64,000 nucleotides of DNA, from contig JACGWO010000011.1 in assembly GCA_034509735.1 (NCBI GenBank), positions 23,792,979-23,856,978 on the forward strand, read 5' to 3'. The notes beneath the pieces were generated by a model. That model was not told the origin of the DNA. It worked only from the letters and a program-made list of their open reading frames with translations, and made no database searches. The position numbers and the translations under genes were made by a program. This document shows, in pieces, positions 46,388 to 58,344 of this stretch. Source of the DNA: Sesamum alatum. Taxonomy: Eukaryota > Streptophyta > Magnoliopsida > Lamiales > Pedaliaceae. The stretch's first letter is position 1. The number at the start of each line of letters is the position of its first letter.

Positions 46388-47296
46388 TTTGTTGAGGATA
46401 TTGCATATTTTATGGTAATACTGTTTTCTACATCGAACGTGCTTTGGATACCCATACATCAAGAATTTGCAGAGTTTCCTTGGATACTCGCACAGTAAAC
46501 TTTCATTGAATATCCCAACTCAGAAGAAATTGGGGTGCCTACAAAAGTGACTCAACCCAACAAAACTGATACGAAAGGAAAAGGCCAAGAAACCCCAATA
46601 TGCAGATGCAGTGCGTCATCATCCTAATATATATAATACTACACTAAATGATTGGTATATCCATTCCTATGTTTGGTATACCAAAGGAATGAAAAGGAGA
46701 ATTGAATCAAAACTTTCAAATTACTCATTTATATCTTAGCTACGTCTCATTAATGTTATTATTTTTGAAATATTAAATGATATATTTAAATTTTAAAAAA
46801 TACTTATTATTTGGTAAAATGCTTATGCTTATAGTAATATCTGGTAAAATGCCTACATTTTATTTTTCTAAAAACCACATATTTAAAATATTTTATATTG
46901 ATATTTATTTTAATGTATTGAAATAAACTATAAATCTCGCAACTATAATTTTATTAAATTATTTTAGCAGTATATAAAAACAAAATCTATCCCTCCCATG
47001 GGTGAGTGGGGGAATGCCTAAGAATGGGCATTCCCAAAGAATGGCTATTGCTATTGTGTTTGGAATAAGATTGGATGTTCATTCCATTCCCATTTCATAC
47101 CAATCATGCCCTAAATATTTTTGATTTCTTGCAGCGGTTGTTTGAGCTACTGAGTTGATAAACCAATCATATCCCTCCACACAAGAATCATTTCATTCAT
47201 TGTGTTTTTCCCTGTTTTTCTGGGACAAAAAAACAAACGGTGGCTCAAAATCTTGCAGAAAGATTGATTTTTTGAAGTACATTGAGAGAAAGAGTG
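46388..47296. other. Spacer between tRNA and LRAT-domain gene
   Basis: AT-rich middle part (46,620-46,980). The last ~200 bp should include promoter and leader of the next gene; no clear TATA box. No ORF. Confidence 0.45.
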
Positions 47297-49589
47297 ATGG
47301 GTTTGCTCACAAACAGAGTGGAGAGAAGTGGGATCAAGCCTGGGGATCATATCTACACTTACAGAGCAGTCTTTGCTTACTCTCATCATGGTTAATAATT
47401 TCTCGTCCTTTGTTCCTTTCTTTAATTTTCTTTTCCCAGTGACCGAATTTTCCCACTGGATTTTGCTTTCTGATTTTTATGTTGACCTTGATTTGCCCTT
47501 TCAACCTTACCATTTTAACTTTCCTGACTATGTTTCTGTCTTGTTTCTTTTTCATTTTCTTGTATTATTACTCTTGATTTTAGCATTGTTTATCCACAGT
47601 CTGGACATAGTACAAGTTACAAGCAGGAATTATGCAGTAATGGAATTCTGTAAACATCTTATTCTCATTTTCCACACATCAGTTTGCATGTTTTCTGTGC
47701 GCTTGTGATGCTCAAAGTTGATTCCTTTCCTTGATTGTTTCCAGTTTTTCTCTTTGCTAAACTGCCCATTATAGATTCCTTTTCCGGGTTCTGCTGGCAT
47801 ACAGTCAATATCTCGTAATTAATGCAGTTCCAATTAAGGCTCTAACAGCGCAGACCGATTGAGTGAGACATGCGATCCAATAATTCTTGTAGAAAGAGAA
47901 GAAGTATATCAGAAATGCCCGCAAAATGATTCTTTTGGTAAATGCTCATTGATCTGCTTCTCTTACATCTATGATGGTGAACGTGAGTTGTATACAGAAG
48001 ATTGCACGTTTGGGAGCATAATCTTGAGAGTAACATAGGCCAGATGCAATTGAGCTGACTTTGATTTTGCACTAATTCTAATGTGAGCAATATGTTTCTG
48101 ACCGCAATTTAACAACTGTATGTTTCCTACTGAGACATTCTATGATAGGAATTCTGTGATTCTACTCAAACAAATTGGACAACTAGGTAAACATTCTTTT
48201 TCTTGATGGAGCAATTTCAAACAATTAGGACAAGATTTTGCACATCCAGAATCCCATCATCCCATGGTATCTCATTTTCTTGTTTACGTCAACCACTTCG
48301 ATGCTGTGGGAAATCCGGGATCGTTGTGGGTTAAGTTGAAGAGTCCATATGCTGGAAAAGGATGAGGTGGTACTACATGCCTGGGGATTACAGGCACTTA
48401 CGTTAATAGGTGATAAATGTCTTGTTGTGTGGTTTTGTTGTAATACTGCTGGAAATTCCACCTTGTTCTTTGTAACTTGGGGATGTTCTTTGTATCAAGG
48501 AGCCTATACGATTTTTATTCGATGATAAAGTTCAGGAAGAAAATAAAACATGTTTGTGCTGATCAGCTATACACTCTTGTATCCTAATATCCATCTTTGT
48601 GTTTATGGATTCCACTAAATTGAGTACATATGTGGATAGTACTAATTGTTCATAGATTCCTCCCTTTATGTCTCAGTTTCTCCTTAATACTCATTGAAAG
48701 GCTTTCTTTTACTAACTGCTCAACTCTTCGGTCCTGCGGCTTCAGATAGAGTGTTTGGTGTTAGATTCAAATGTTTGGTGGTTACACCTTTGTGCTGGCG
48801 CTGTTTCGTGCTAATGTGTTGCTATGTTATTATCTAACTGGGATGATCACTTCATTTTCCATGGCAGTTAAGCACAAATAACTATTTCTTGGCTTAGACG
48901 TTTTAATGTCTGATTATGCAGGTATCTTTGTTGGGGGTAGCAAGGTCGTTCATTTTACCCGTGTTGATACCTCTTCGAGCTCTGATTTTGAAGTATACAG
49001 CCCGACTGCAGAATGCCCGACCTTTCCTGACTGTGGATTTAGGCAGCCAAGGAGTGGCGTCGTCCTGTCCTGCCTAGATTGCTTCCTTCGTAGTGGTTCC
49101 CTTTATTGCTTTGAATATGGAGTAAGCCCGTCTGTTTTCATGGCTAAAGTACGTGGAGGCACATGCACAACTGCTGCATCTGACCCAACCGATGCAGTCG
49201 TTCATCGAGCAATGTATCTGCTCCAGAATGGATTTGGGAACTACGATGTGTTTCAGAACAACTGCGAGGATTTTGCTTTGTACTGTAAAACGGGACTTTT
49301 GACCATTGAGCGGGTAGGGGTCGGGAGAAGCGGACAAGCTTCATCCATGATTGGTGCACCGTTGGCAGCTCTTCTTTCTTCCCCTCTGAAGTTGCTTGTG
49401 CCGAGTCCGGTTGGAGTGGCTGCAGTGACTGCAGGAATGTACTGCATGAGCCGGTACGCAACGGATATTGGTGTGCGAACCGATGTTATCAAGGTCGACG
49501 TGGAGGACCTGGCTGAGAATCTTGGTCTGGAGACTACTGAAGAAGTAGCTGCAGAAAATGTGGTTTCGGACAGGCAACTTATCAGATGA
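47297..49589 (+). CDS. LRAT/NC-domain protein (HRASLS-like fold)
   Basis: Two exons, 47,297-47,390 and 48,922-49,589 (762 nt, 253 aa), joined by a 1.53-kb GT-AG intron in phase 1. The ATG at 47,297 opens [20 protein letters not shown]. The plant NC/LRAT-domain family shares the permuted NlpC/P60 thiol fold of lecithin:retinol acyltransferase. Conserved features present are PGDHIY and the AYSHHG histidines (H30/H31), VVHFTR, the Cys-rich CxxCF segment, and NNCEDFA with the candidate catalytic C146. The C-terminal half has a hydrophobic stretch ([20 protein letters not shown]) then SRYATDIG. Arabidopsis relatives include At1g01225 (from memory). Substrate in plants is unknown. Length is normal, no defects. 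The stretch of Ser residues at 49-52 looks like a variable loop. Confidence 0.9.
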
Positions 49590-49778
49590 CATCTATTCTC
49601 TTTGGTTTGAATAAGAAGTCTGGATTATATTACATAACTCTTCAGCTATGAATACAACTGTTATAGACAGAACACCTGGTCTGATTTGTGATGTGGGAGT
49701 TTTGCATCATTAGTTTGTTGTTGTCTTAATTAATCACATAATTCTATGTGATATATAGTCACAACATTATATGAAATA

Positions 49779-50040
49779 GGGTAAATTACATTGACACCCT
49801 AAGGTTAGGTCCTATTACAGAAACACCTCTTGTTTTTTGTGAAATTACAGCTACACATCATGAGGGGTGTTAATATAATGTTTTTCAGGGGTATTAGTGT
49901 AAGTTTTGCCTTTGAATAGGGGTGAAGTTGCAATACAATTACAATCTCAGTGGGTGTAGCTATAATTTTTTTAAAAAAAAAATAGGGAATATTTGTGTAT
50001 TTTTATTTAACCTCAAGGGGTGTCACTATAATTTACCTAT
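49779..50040. repeat. Palindromic MITE-like repeat, 'gggtaaattac' family
   Basis: Starts 'agggtaaattacattgacac' and ends 'gtgtcactataatttacct'. Fourth member of the family, ~190 bp after the LRAT-domain stop, so possibly within or near its 3' UTR. Confidence 0.65.
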
Positions 50041-50750
50041 GAAACATTCAAACGAGATTTGTACAAATTCCATCTTAGGTTCATCCTTCTCGAGGGAAGA
50101 AAAGAATTAAAGACCAAATTGAACCACATGAGACTGAACCAAATCAGTGATGTTAAATCAATTTGCTATTTTAAAATATAATTAGGGGCATTGTTATCAA
50201 AGAAATCAGAAAAAATTATATTTTTAGTCTCATATGATAGAGGGTATTGCAATTTCATCTTATAAATTATAATTCAACGCATTTGGTACCATAGGATGAA
50301 AGGTTATAGCATTTTTCGTCTTATAGGATTAAATATTATAGCATTTTTGGTCCTCAAATATTATAATTTTTAGTCTATGAACTAAATGCGCTAAGCCAGT
50401 CAAATTACGAGACCGAATGTGCAATATTCGTTACCGTGTAGAACTGAAAGTATAATTTATCCAAAAATAAATAAATAAATCAATAAAGTGTTCATGAATT
50501 AGCAGTACTTCATGTTCATATTCTATAATTTAAAATTTCCATAAATCATTTAAACTTTTCCTGGGCCTAGACCTAATGTTAGTTAAGTGTCAACAAGTAG
50601 GCAGTAGGCATAAATGAGTTATGTTCATCCATTCCAAGTTGTTTTTACAATATATAAATGACTAGAAATTGCCCCCAAATTTCCAGTAATATGAAAATCC
50701 TCCCCTGAAATTTGGAAACTTTGGAAAAAGGGAACCTGCTCTTGCAGCAA
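50041..50750. other. Spacer before PPOX2-like gene
   Basis: 50,190-50,450 holds irregular direct and inverted words ('attatagcatttttggtc', 'attataatttttagtc'), a decayed repeat. The last 100 bp are the probable promoter/leader. No gene. Confidence 0.4.
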
Positions 50751-52411
50751 ATGGGCAGCTCTGCGGCGGCGCCATGGAAGCAGCTTCTTCTCAGCTCAAT
50801 CCAATCCAATTCCCACCTCAAGCATCATTCATACTTCCAGCTTGTGCGCATATTATTTACATTTTCTTGAATTATTTTGCAAATTCATTCTTTTTTTCTC
50901 TAAATTCATGTCCTGTTCTCTTTTTTTCTTCTTCCCCCTTTTGGGTGATTTCAGGCAACAGTAGCATCTAATGGCAGACCCTCCAATCGCACAGTTGTTT
51001 TCAGGTTTGTCTCCGGAACACACAAAAGATAAAGTTTGAATCTTTCTTTTCATCAGTTTCTTGATTGTTACTGCCTGTTTTAATCAGAGGGTTTCAAGAC
51101 GACGATGATAAGATCCTAATCAACACCGACAATCGCTCTCGCAAGGTCAATTTTTTCATTTGTTTTGTCTTAATTCACTCTGTTTGTGTTGGTGGCTTTT
51201 TACTGTACTGATTTATTACCATGAATTTGTATGCAAGAGTTCATCATTTCAAATTACGATGTAAGCATCACCAGTTTTTCTATGTTATAATGAATGATCA
51301 AACACTGCCTGTTCTCATGCATCAAATGTCACTTGATTTTTGTGCAGATTGATGAGCTCGAGCACTGCCCTTTTGCCGAGGTACATTGATCTTTGTTTTC
51401 GTTAAGGATGTACTCAAGTAACACACTCTTCGCTTTGTACAAGTGCTTTTAAGTTCATCTGTGAAATCCTGCTCTTTTTTATGGTTCAGATATGTTGGTA
51501 TTTCACTGAATCTTGGGAGCAATTCCGCATCAACGGATCAGTAGATGTCATCGATGGAACGAATCTTGATCCACTGAAACTCGAGGTGATTTCCATAGCT
51601 TTCGACTTCTTGAATATTCGACTCATTTGCCAATATTCTGCTGAATTCGGTATAAAATATAGGATGCAACTTCATTTCTATAGAAGCAGTCAGAAGTTTA
51701 CAATGTAATGGGACTGGAGTGTGCAAAATTACAACGGAAAACCAAATATAAGAATATAGAAAATTTTTAAGTGGTTCATGGAAAATTCTTACCCAAACCA
51801 GGTTAACCCGAGAACTAAAACCAATGTATGTGATTGGTCACTCTCCCTTAACTGTACACCAATCACACGAGAAGTGTATTGCACTTGCTATATAATTAGT
51901 GCAAGTCCAGCCAAACCCAATTTGGGTTCGAGTTTCCCGTGCTTGAGAGTTATGAGTTTGCTCCGAAGATGGGCAAAAACAAATATATCGCCTTTGCTGT
52001 GTGAAATGCATGTTAGTAGTTACTCATAGAAGAATCGGTAATGTATATGCTGAAAATGCAGCAAAGAGAGAAATCCTGGTTTGCATGTTCTCCTAAATCA
52101 AGACTGCAGTATATGGCGCCTACACCGAGACTTCCTTCCCTGAATGAACTACCATCTGAAACCCCCTCCTCTATGGATCCTTCCATTGGACCAGTAGCTG
52201 CATTTTGCCTGCTCGTGCTCGACCCTGCCCAGGTTCTCAGACACTCTCCTTTCTCTCATTCTTGATTTCCTTAAACCTTCGGAGTCATAGATTCATGTGT
52301 TGTTTGCAGATTGACTATTTGAATTTGAAGAGCAATGAGAGGCTCATATTTACATCAGGATTGAGTAGTGATGGAGAGAAGCTCTGGACTTCAGAAAAGG
52401 TCAATCCTTAG
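50751..52411 (+). CDS. PPOX2: PPOX2-like pyridoxamine 5'-phosphate oxidase family protein
   Basis: Seven exons: 50,751-50,843, 50,955-51,004, 51,088-51,145, 51,348-51,380, 51,490-51,585, 52,062-52,232 and 52,310-52,411 (603 nt, 200 aa). All GT-AG and frame-consistent. The ATG at 50,751 gives MGSSAAAPWKQLLLSSIQSN; the later ATG at 50,774 is out of frame. Key features: LATVASNGRPSNRTVVFRGF (strand-turn that binds FMN in split-barrel oxidases), ILINTDNRSRKIDEL, CPFAEICWYFTESWEQFRIN, WFACSPKSRLQYMAP and C-terminal GEKLWTSEKVNP. Matches Arabidopsis At2g46580 (PPOX2) nearly end to end as I remember it. Such proteins are FMN-dependent oxidases of pyridoxine/pyridoxamine 5'-phosphate in vitamin B6 salvage; in vivo weight next to PDX3 is uncertain. 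No signal peptide is obvious. Confidence 0.9.
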
Positions 52412-52501
52412 CCTTTTTCTACCAGTTTTAGCAGGGAAATTTTACAGTTGTGGAAGAGTTTGATCAATTATTTCGGCATTGATTCATTTATTATTATTAC
52501 T

Positions 52502-52540
52502 AGCGGCCGCCGCACGCGGTCCCCGCGCGCATAATTTATT
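52502..52540 (-). other. GC-rich Helitron-like 3' end after PPOX2-like gene
   Basis: 'actagcggccgccgcacg' and 'gtccccgcgcgcataat': in minus orientation a GC-rich hairpin-like block runs to CTAG then T, a Helitron-type 3' end in otherwise AT-rich DNA. No 5' end identified with confidence. It lies ~90 bp after the stop, probably at or beyond the 3' UTR. Confidence 0.45.
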
Positions 52541-52799
52541 AAATACATTCATCACACACGCGATGCGTGAATAAATAAAAATAATAATATTAATATTAAT
52601 ATATATTAATCAATATGTTTAATTACGTACTTTGATCAATTTTAGTATGTGTATGATCTACTTTAGATCAAGGTTTAGTAGATCATTAATCATATATTTG
52701 TTAATTGTGTGATCTAAAATGATATTATGCAAAATAATTAAGTAAATTTTTTACAAAGTTAATTTACAAAAGCACTTGATGGATGAGTGTAATATAGCT

Positions 52800-53068
52800 A
52801 TATTATTATTAAAAAAGAAAAAAAAATTGTTTTCATCTAATAAATGATAGTTATATCATATTTTCACATTTTTTTAAAATTTTGCTCTCCAAAACAAAGT
52901 GAATTTTAACTTGAAATAAGTATATTTATTAAGATTTTCAAAGATAAATACACTTTTTAACTTAAAATTTAGTTTTGTTTTGGGAGTCAAAATTTGAAAG
53001 AAGTGGTAAAAGTATGAGATAACCATCATTTATTAGAAGAAAATAATTTTCTTCTATAATAGTACGTA
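52800..53068. repeat. MITE-like foldback, ~115-bp arms
   Basis: The left arm contains 'catctaataaatgatagtta' and the right arm its complement ('aaccatcatttattagaag'). The inner blocks 'gctctccaaaacaaa' and 'ttgttttgggagtca' also pair, with the centre near 52,930. No ORF. Confidence 0.7.
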
Positions 53069-54302
53069 TATATATATATATATATATACGTTAGAAGACC
53101 CTTTAAATTATAATAATTATTTTAATGTGTTAGAAACACATGATTAAACGATAATTTTTATTTGAAAACTCAATATTCGACATATGTTTGACTTAAATAA
53201 AAATGTTTTTTAAAAATTAGATATCACCAAACAGAATACGTTGTTCTCATACCCAAAACAACAAATTAAATATTTCTGAATGAGACTTCATGTTGTATAA
53301 ATTGGATAAAGTAAATACAAATTTATATTTGTAAATTCACTTACTATTTGATAGAAATGTTAACAATTTAAGAAAGCAAGTCTGAAATATTTAGAAAAAT
53401 TCAAATATATATGAATCATATCAGTAATAATATTGAAAAAGCAAGCTTCAATTTGTATTGAAAGTCACTTACTATTACACAAAATGTTTAGAGTTGATAA
53501 ATTGGTAAATTCCAACTAAAAATAAGATGGTGAAAAATAAAATACTTCAAAGTACGTCTTCATGACAGAAAGTTTGAATAATTTTTCTGATTAAGAAATT
53601 GTACCTATAGCCCATGAAAATACATTGAAAAATGGTGTTTGATACTATATGGAGAATAATATGCAGCTTTTTTTTAATGTCATATGAAGTTTAAGAGTAC
53701 AAAAAAAAGAAAAAGAAAAAAAGAAAGAATCACAACTACATATTTATTATTGCTAACTTGATAGTTTGAAATTTTGATGCAAAAATGCAAATCAATGGCC
53801 TATGAGTCTATACATATGTAAAAGATAATAGAAAAAAAAAAGGAAATAAAGAACATATTAATTACATATTTTTTTTATTAAGTCCAAATTGTGGATAAAC
53901 ATATTAACATAAGTTTGTGAGAGAAGTTTTAGACTTAATTGGGTTTTAATTTATAGAGGAAAAAAAAAAAGAAAAAAAATTGTGTGGGAACATGAGTAGT
54001 TATGGCAAGAGGGCATATTAGGTAGTTTAAAAATTTGGTATGAGAACTATCAATATTATGTTGAATTTCTATTTTTGCCCTCCTCAAACTATAGATTTCA
54101 CTTTGTAGGAAGAAATATGAAAATGAATTATGAAAAAACAAAGGGTAAATTTTGTAAAATGCCTAAAATAACTCCCATTTGTGACACAAAAGAGTCTTTC
54201 CTTTTATAATTAATATAGATTATTATTACAAATGGCCACTCTGTCTCTGGCTTATTTATATTTTATTATAAAAAGATAAATAAATTGTAAGTCTACCAAA
54301 AA
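53069..54302. other. AT-rich intergenic DNA, no gene seen
   Basis: Includes (TA)n at about 53,067-53,090. No convincing coding content or element ends. Confidence 0.45.
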
Positions 54303-55606
54303 AGGGGTAAATTTCATATTACTTTCCTGTGATATTCAAAATATTCAAATAAATCCGTATGAAAAAAAAAAAGTACCAGAAAACCCCCTTGTGTTCTTAA
54401 AAAAGGTGCAAATTACCCCATCTCCTCTAGAATTGTATCTCATGCGCTGAGAATGCAGTTGGGTAAACATTTTTTGCCCCTCAATGACCAAACTACCCTG
54501 TCTTTCCCAAATAATCCCAAAAAGTCTCAATTATAATATATTTATATATTTAGATATAACTTCATATATTTTTTAAATTACACATACTTTTAAAATATAA
54601 TATAAAAAAATAATTTAATTTATATATTAAAAACCCAACAAAAATATAAAAAACTTAAAAAAAAAAAAAAAAAAAAAAGAAAGGATCATGAACGTGGTGG
54701 ATGACGGATGAAATTAAAAATGAGGAGAAATCGTCGGAGGAGGGGAGATCGAAGGTGGGTGATGGTGCGAGATGACCGCCTAAGGGTGGGCTTTCAGGCA
54801 TGGGTGACCGGGAGCGAAAGCGTGGCGGACAGTGGAGAAAAAAGCGATAGAAGAAGGGGGGGTGCGGATTAGGATTTTCTGAACGGAAAAATGGAGATAA
54901 ATCAGTGATGGATGGGAGATCGACGGTGGGTGAGGTGTCAAAATGCTCACTGTTGAACGGGCTTTCCAACAGTGGTAGGCTGGCGTCGGTAGGTGGTCGG
55001 ATGGCGGAGGAAAAAGTTGTAGAAGATGGGGGCGTGGGTTAGGGTTTTCTGGACGAAAAAATGAAGACAACTTGCCAACAGCTGGGAGATTGGCGATAAG
55101 GCGTCAAAATACTCGCCGTTGCACGGGCTTTCCAAGAATGGTAGGCTGGCGGTGAGAGGTGGTCGAACGACGAAGATATGAGAGGAGAAGAAAACTAAAT
55201 TTAGAAATATATGTATAGATACAAATATATATTATCTATATATTAAAATAATATATTTTTATTTTCTATATATTTAAATTTAATATCATATATTAATATA
55301 TAAAAATATCTGTTTAAATCTGGACAGTTGATTATACTAAGTCCTAACCGCTTATTTTAGAAATATTTATTTGCAGTGAAAAATTATTAATCTGAGCTAT
55401 ATATTTATATCAGATTAAATATAGACTGTTGATTTAGAAGGGATATTTTTGTCATTGCACCTTAAAACCAACATTTAAATGCACCAGTGGGACAGTGTGC
55501 TCTTTTTTAAAAAATACAAGGAGATAAAATAATGTCTTATTTTTTACAGAGACTCATGTGAACATTTCGAATAACACAGTGAGGTAATTTGTAATTTACC
55601 CACCCA
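54303..55606. mobile_element. Non-autonomous TIR element with GC-rich tandem core
   Basis: The left end ('aggggtaaatttcatatt', 'aaacccccttgtgt') and right end ('ttttttacagagactcatgtg', 'gaggtaatttgtaatttacc') are inverted relatives of the ends of the element at 6-1,345. Core 54,690-55,190 is GC-rich. No transposase. The flanking 'aaaaaggggtaaat' and 'cccaaaaaggggtag' suggest a repeat-derived target or duplication. Confidence 0.55.
54708..55180. repeat. Three ~170-bp tandem units in GC-rich core
   Basis: Units start at about 54,710, 54,887 and 55,058. Each carries a 'gggagatcg..ggtg' block, a 'cgggctttcca' type block and a 'gggttagggttttctg' type junction. Minus-strand ORFs give related Pro/Phe/Ser-rich peptides (SENPNPHPPFFYRFF and variants). 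No known domain; coding status unsupported. Confidence 0.65.
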
Positions 55607-55624
55607 AAAAGGGGTAGATTTACA

Positions 55625-56990
55625 AATCTATTGTGGTCAACTAGCGACCCACATACTTTACTTTTTGTTTTTAGTTAATTCTTTTTGCTAATTATTAGTT
55701 AACAATATTAAGTAATAATTAATTAATATATAATTAATGTTAATATTTATAAGTTATTATTTTGAAATTTTAAATTATAATTATTATTTAATAATTTATT
55801 AATTATTTTTACTAAATAAATACAAATTAAATTTTTAATAATTAATAAATATAACTTATAGCATTACATTGTGAACAAAAAAAAAATATTACAAAAGTTG
55901 TTATAATGTAACTATTAATGACCACCAGTCCTATATGTATGTTGTTCGCATTGGTGTCGATGTCTTTTTTTTTTTCCACCAGTCGATTCCGTTGGCGCAT
56001 TTTATATTTTAAATTATGACTAACAACTACATTATCAAATTTTAATCGAAAAGAAAATGTCAACTGGCAAGATTACTCTTCCCTACGTCCATGCTAGAAA
56101 GAGCCAACAACGATTCTCTCTCCAAAACTTATCCGGGTGATCAGACATAAGGTTAAACGAAAGCGGTTGCTAATGCTTTTAATAATTAATAAATATTTTT
56201 ATTAATTAAAAATAATCTATAATATTATATTATGTACCAAAAAAATAAAACATAAAGAATAAAATTATGATAAAATTAATTATAATTACAAATTGTAATA
56301 ATACTCACCAATCTCACGAATGCACCGTTAAAATCTCGTTATCACATGCTCTAAATAAGAAGACTTAGACGCTAATGAGAGCGGCACAATATTATCAAAT
56401 TTAGACTATATTGATTAACAACTACGATTATCAAATTTTTTAAGAAAACAAAAAGACCTTGACACCTAATTAAAAATTTGATAATATAGTGGTAAATCGT
56501 AATTTAAAAACTAAATGAGACAATAGAATCGATTGGTGAAAAAAAAATCCCGAATACCAATTCGAACGACATACATATGGGACTGGTGGTCACTATTATA
56601 ATTTATATTTATAATTTATTTTGTAATATTTTTTATTTTTTGTACACAATGTAATAATATCGATTATTTTTAATTGATAAATATATTTATTAAGTATTAA
56701 AATTTTAATTATATTTAATAAATATAATAAAAATATTTTATATAATAATTATAAATTTATATTTAAATTTTAAAATAATAATTAATTAATATTTACGTTA
56801 ATTATGTATTATTAAACTTAATTAATAATTAAAATGTTAATTAATAATTAATATATAATTAATTTTGAAACAAAAATAAAATGGCCGTGGTCGCGAGTAG
56901 ACCCAATTTTTTATGAAATGTTGGTGGGTTGCAAGGTGTCGTGGTCACGAGCAGGCCCAAATTTTTGTGAAATGTTGGTGGGTCGCGACA
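55625..56990. repeat. Large foldback element (~1.36 kb, ~350-500-bp arms)
   Basis: The left arm (about 55,630-55,990) and right arm (about 56,500-56,990) are inverted copies. For example 'gaccaccagtcctatatgta' (55,919) pairs with 'catatgggactggtggtc' (56,573), and 'ttccaccagtcgattcc' pairs with 'gaatcgattggtgaa'. Outer tips carry 'actagcgaccca' and 'ggtcgcgag'. The right tip has a ~55-bp unit twice (56,884-56,990). The centre has no transposase. Class unknown. Confidence 0.7.
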
Positions 56991-57328
56991 CATCTATTCT
57001 GTTATATAGAGGAGGGGCCTATCATACAAAGAGGTAATTTTTATACCATTGCACTAAATTATTTATAATCCAAATATGCCTTTCAACTTCTCAAATCATG
57101 TAATTGAATTAATTATTTAATTAAGTTCCTTTATAAAATTAATCCGTGCAATTACATGTACTCAAAAATTAAATTTCCTCTCATTTTGTTTAAATTTATT
57201 CTTAGTTGAAATAGAAATAACATATCAGTATTTGTGTTGTATGTATATATAATAGTCATTAATAATATAACAAATATTCTAAAAAATTTTATTTTGTAAT
57301 TTAATTTGAGTAAAATATTATATTAATA
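56991..57328. other. AT-rich DNA, diverged copy of the next element
   Basis: 'gaggtaatttttatacca' and 'gcactaaattatttataatc' recur with changes at 57,367-57,400, so two diverged copies of one repeat lie in a row. No gene. Confidence 0.4.
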
Positions 57329-57545
57329 TCTATACTATTATAAAGAGAAATGGTCTTATAAATACAAAGTGATAATTTTTATACCACTAAACCAAATTAT
57401 TATAATACCAAATATTATCAAACATGTTTTATATCTGAGATTATAAAACAATAATAAATTTTAAAATACAAAAACAAATTAAGAACGTCAAATAAAAATA
57501 TTATTAAAAATTATGCGTGTAAATATTGCACAGCACATTTTCTAA
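57329..57545 (+). mobile_element. Short Helitron-like element, degenerate 3' end
   Basis: Starts 'tctatactattataaagag' after an A, as at 23,825. The 3' side has a 'tgcgtgtaaatattgcaca' hairpin-like segment and CTAA in place of CTAG. Non-coding, ~217 bp. Confidence 0.4.
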
Positions 57546-57612
57546 TTCTTATAATGTATACCACTTTTTGTGCTACACTTATAAATAATTTTTTGTTTAT
57601 ATAATAATTATA

Positions 57613-57885
57613 CTAGCTCATGTGGCACGCTGTCCCTGCATGTATATAATAAATATTCTTTTGTAATTTAAAATATATTATTATTATAAATAAGAGCAAA
57701 ATATAAACCATTACATCACATTAAAAAAAATATTTAATTTATCAATTAGTAAAACTTTGAAAGTGAAATAAGTTGGTTATATTATCGATTAAAGGACATT
57801 TTTGACATCACAAAAAATGGTGCAGCGGTGTAATTAACCGCCATTTGTGATTATGGAGGGTTTTTTTTTTATATAATAGTATAGA
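57613..57885 (-). mobile_element. Intact short Helitron-like element (minus)
   Basis: Minus strand: A|TC ('tctatactattatat', 57,885) to CTAG (57,613-57,616)|T. Body words 'ggcggttaattacaccgc' and 'gcaccattttttgtgatg' align with the copies at 23,825-24,071 and 13,250-13,446. 273 bp, non-coding. Its 5' end lies ~200 bp after the stop codon of the small gene at 58,090. Confidence 0.65.
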
Positions 57886-58089
57886 TAAATGGGCCCCTGT
57901 CTCTGCGGAGTGTGGTTTTTCTTACCAGTCTGATAAGTGTAATATAGATTCTTTCTTTTGATGCACTTGATTTGCATTCTCGGATTCGTCGGAAAATACT
58001 GGAGATGAAAAAACACATAATACAAGTTTAAAATTATACAAACAGAGTTACAAACGATAATAGAAAAAACCACCAATTGTCGGAGAAGT

Positions 58090-58344
58090 TCATATTTGAG
58101 GTGGGGCAGCGAGCTTATCGCCGGCGGCGGAAGAAGGGTGTTTGGTGAGGATAAGGGGGCGGTTGTTGGCCTCATCGGCGTCGTCATCGGCGTCGGAGGT
58201 GGAGAGGTTGATGCAGGAGCAGCGCTCCAGGGAAGCAAAAAACGCGGTGGCGAAGCTGGAGCCCACCCAGCAGGCCACCCGGTCGAGCTTATCGCACTTG
58301 ATGAGTCCGCCGGCGTTGTCCGCCGCCTGATCACTGGAAGACAT
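58090..58344 (-). CDS. Small plant protein of unknown function (84 aa)
   Basis: Single-exon ORF beginning MSSSDQAADNAGGLIKCDKL (ATG at 58,344) and ending KLAAPPQI before TGA. The middle, VACWVGSSFATAFFASLERC, is a short amphipathic/hydrophobic segment followed by SCINLSTSDADDDADEANNR and a basic/Pro-rich tail. I recognise the layout as that of a small conserved plant protein but cannot name a family or function. Support for reality: an ATG at the start of a clear composition island, GC-rich codons unlike the flanks, a pyrimidine-rich leader on its strand (58,345-58,400), and strong amino-acid patterning. The larger overlapping ORFs in other frames are shadows. A soluble or membrane-associated location is undecided. 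Confidence 0.65.
   Translation of the reverse strand: MSSSDQAADNAGGLIKCDKLDRVACWVGSSFATAFFASLERCSCINLSTSDADDDADEANNRPLILTKHPSSAAGDKLAAPPQI

Noticed and set aside
47328..47708. 126-aa ORF
   Set aside because: Begins out of frame in exon 1 of the LRAT-domain gene and runs through its intron.
54655..55135. Three related minus-strand ORFs
   Set aside because: They reflect the ~170-bp tandem units; no start context or domain supports a gene.
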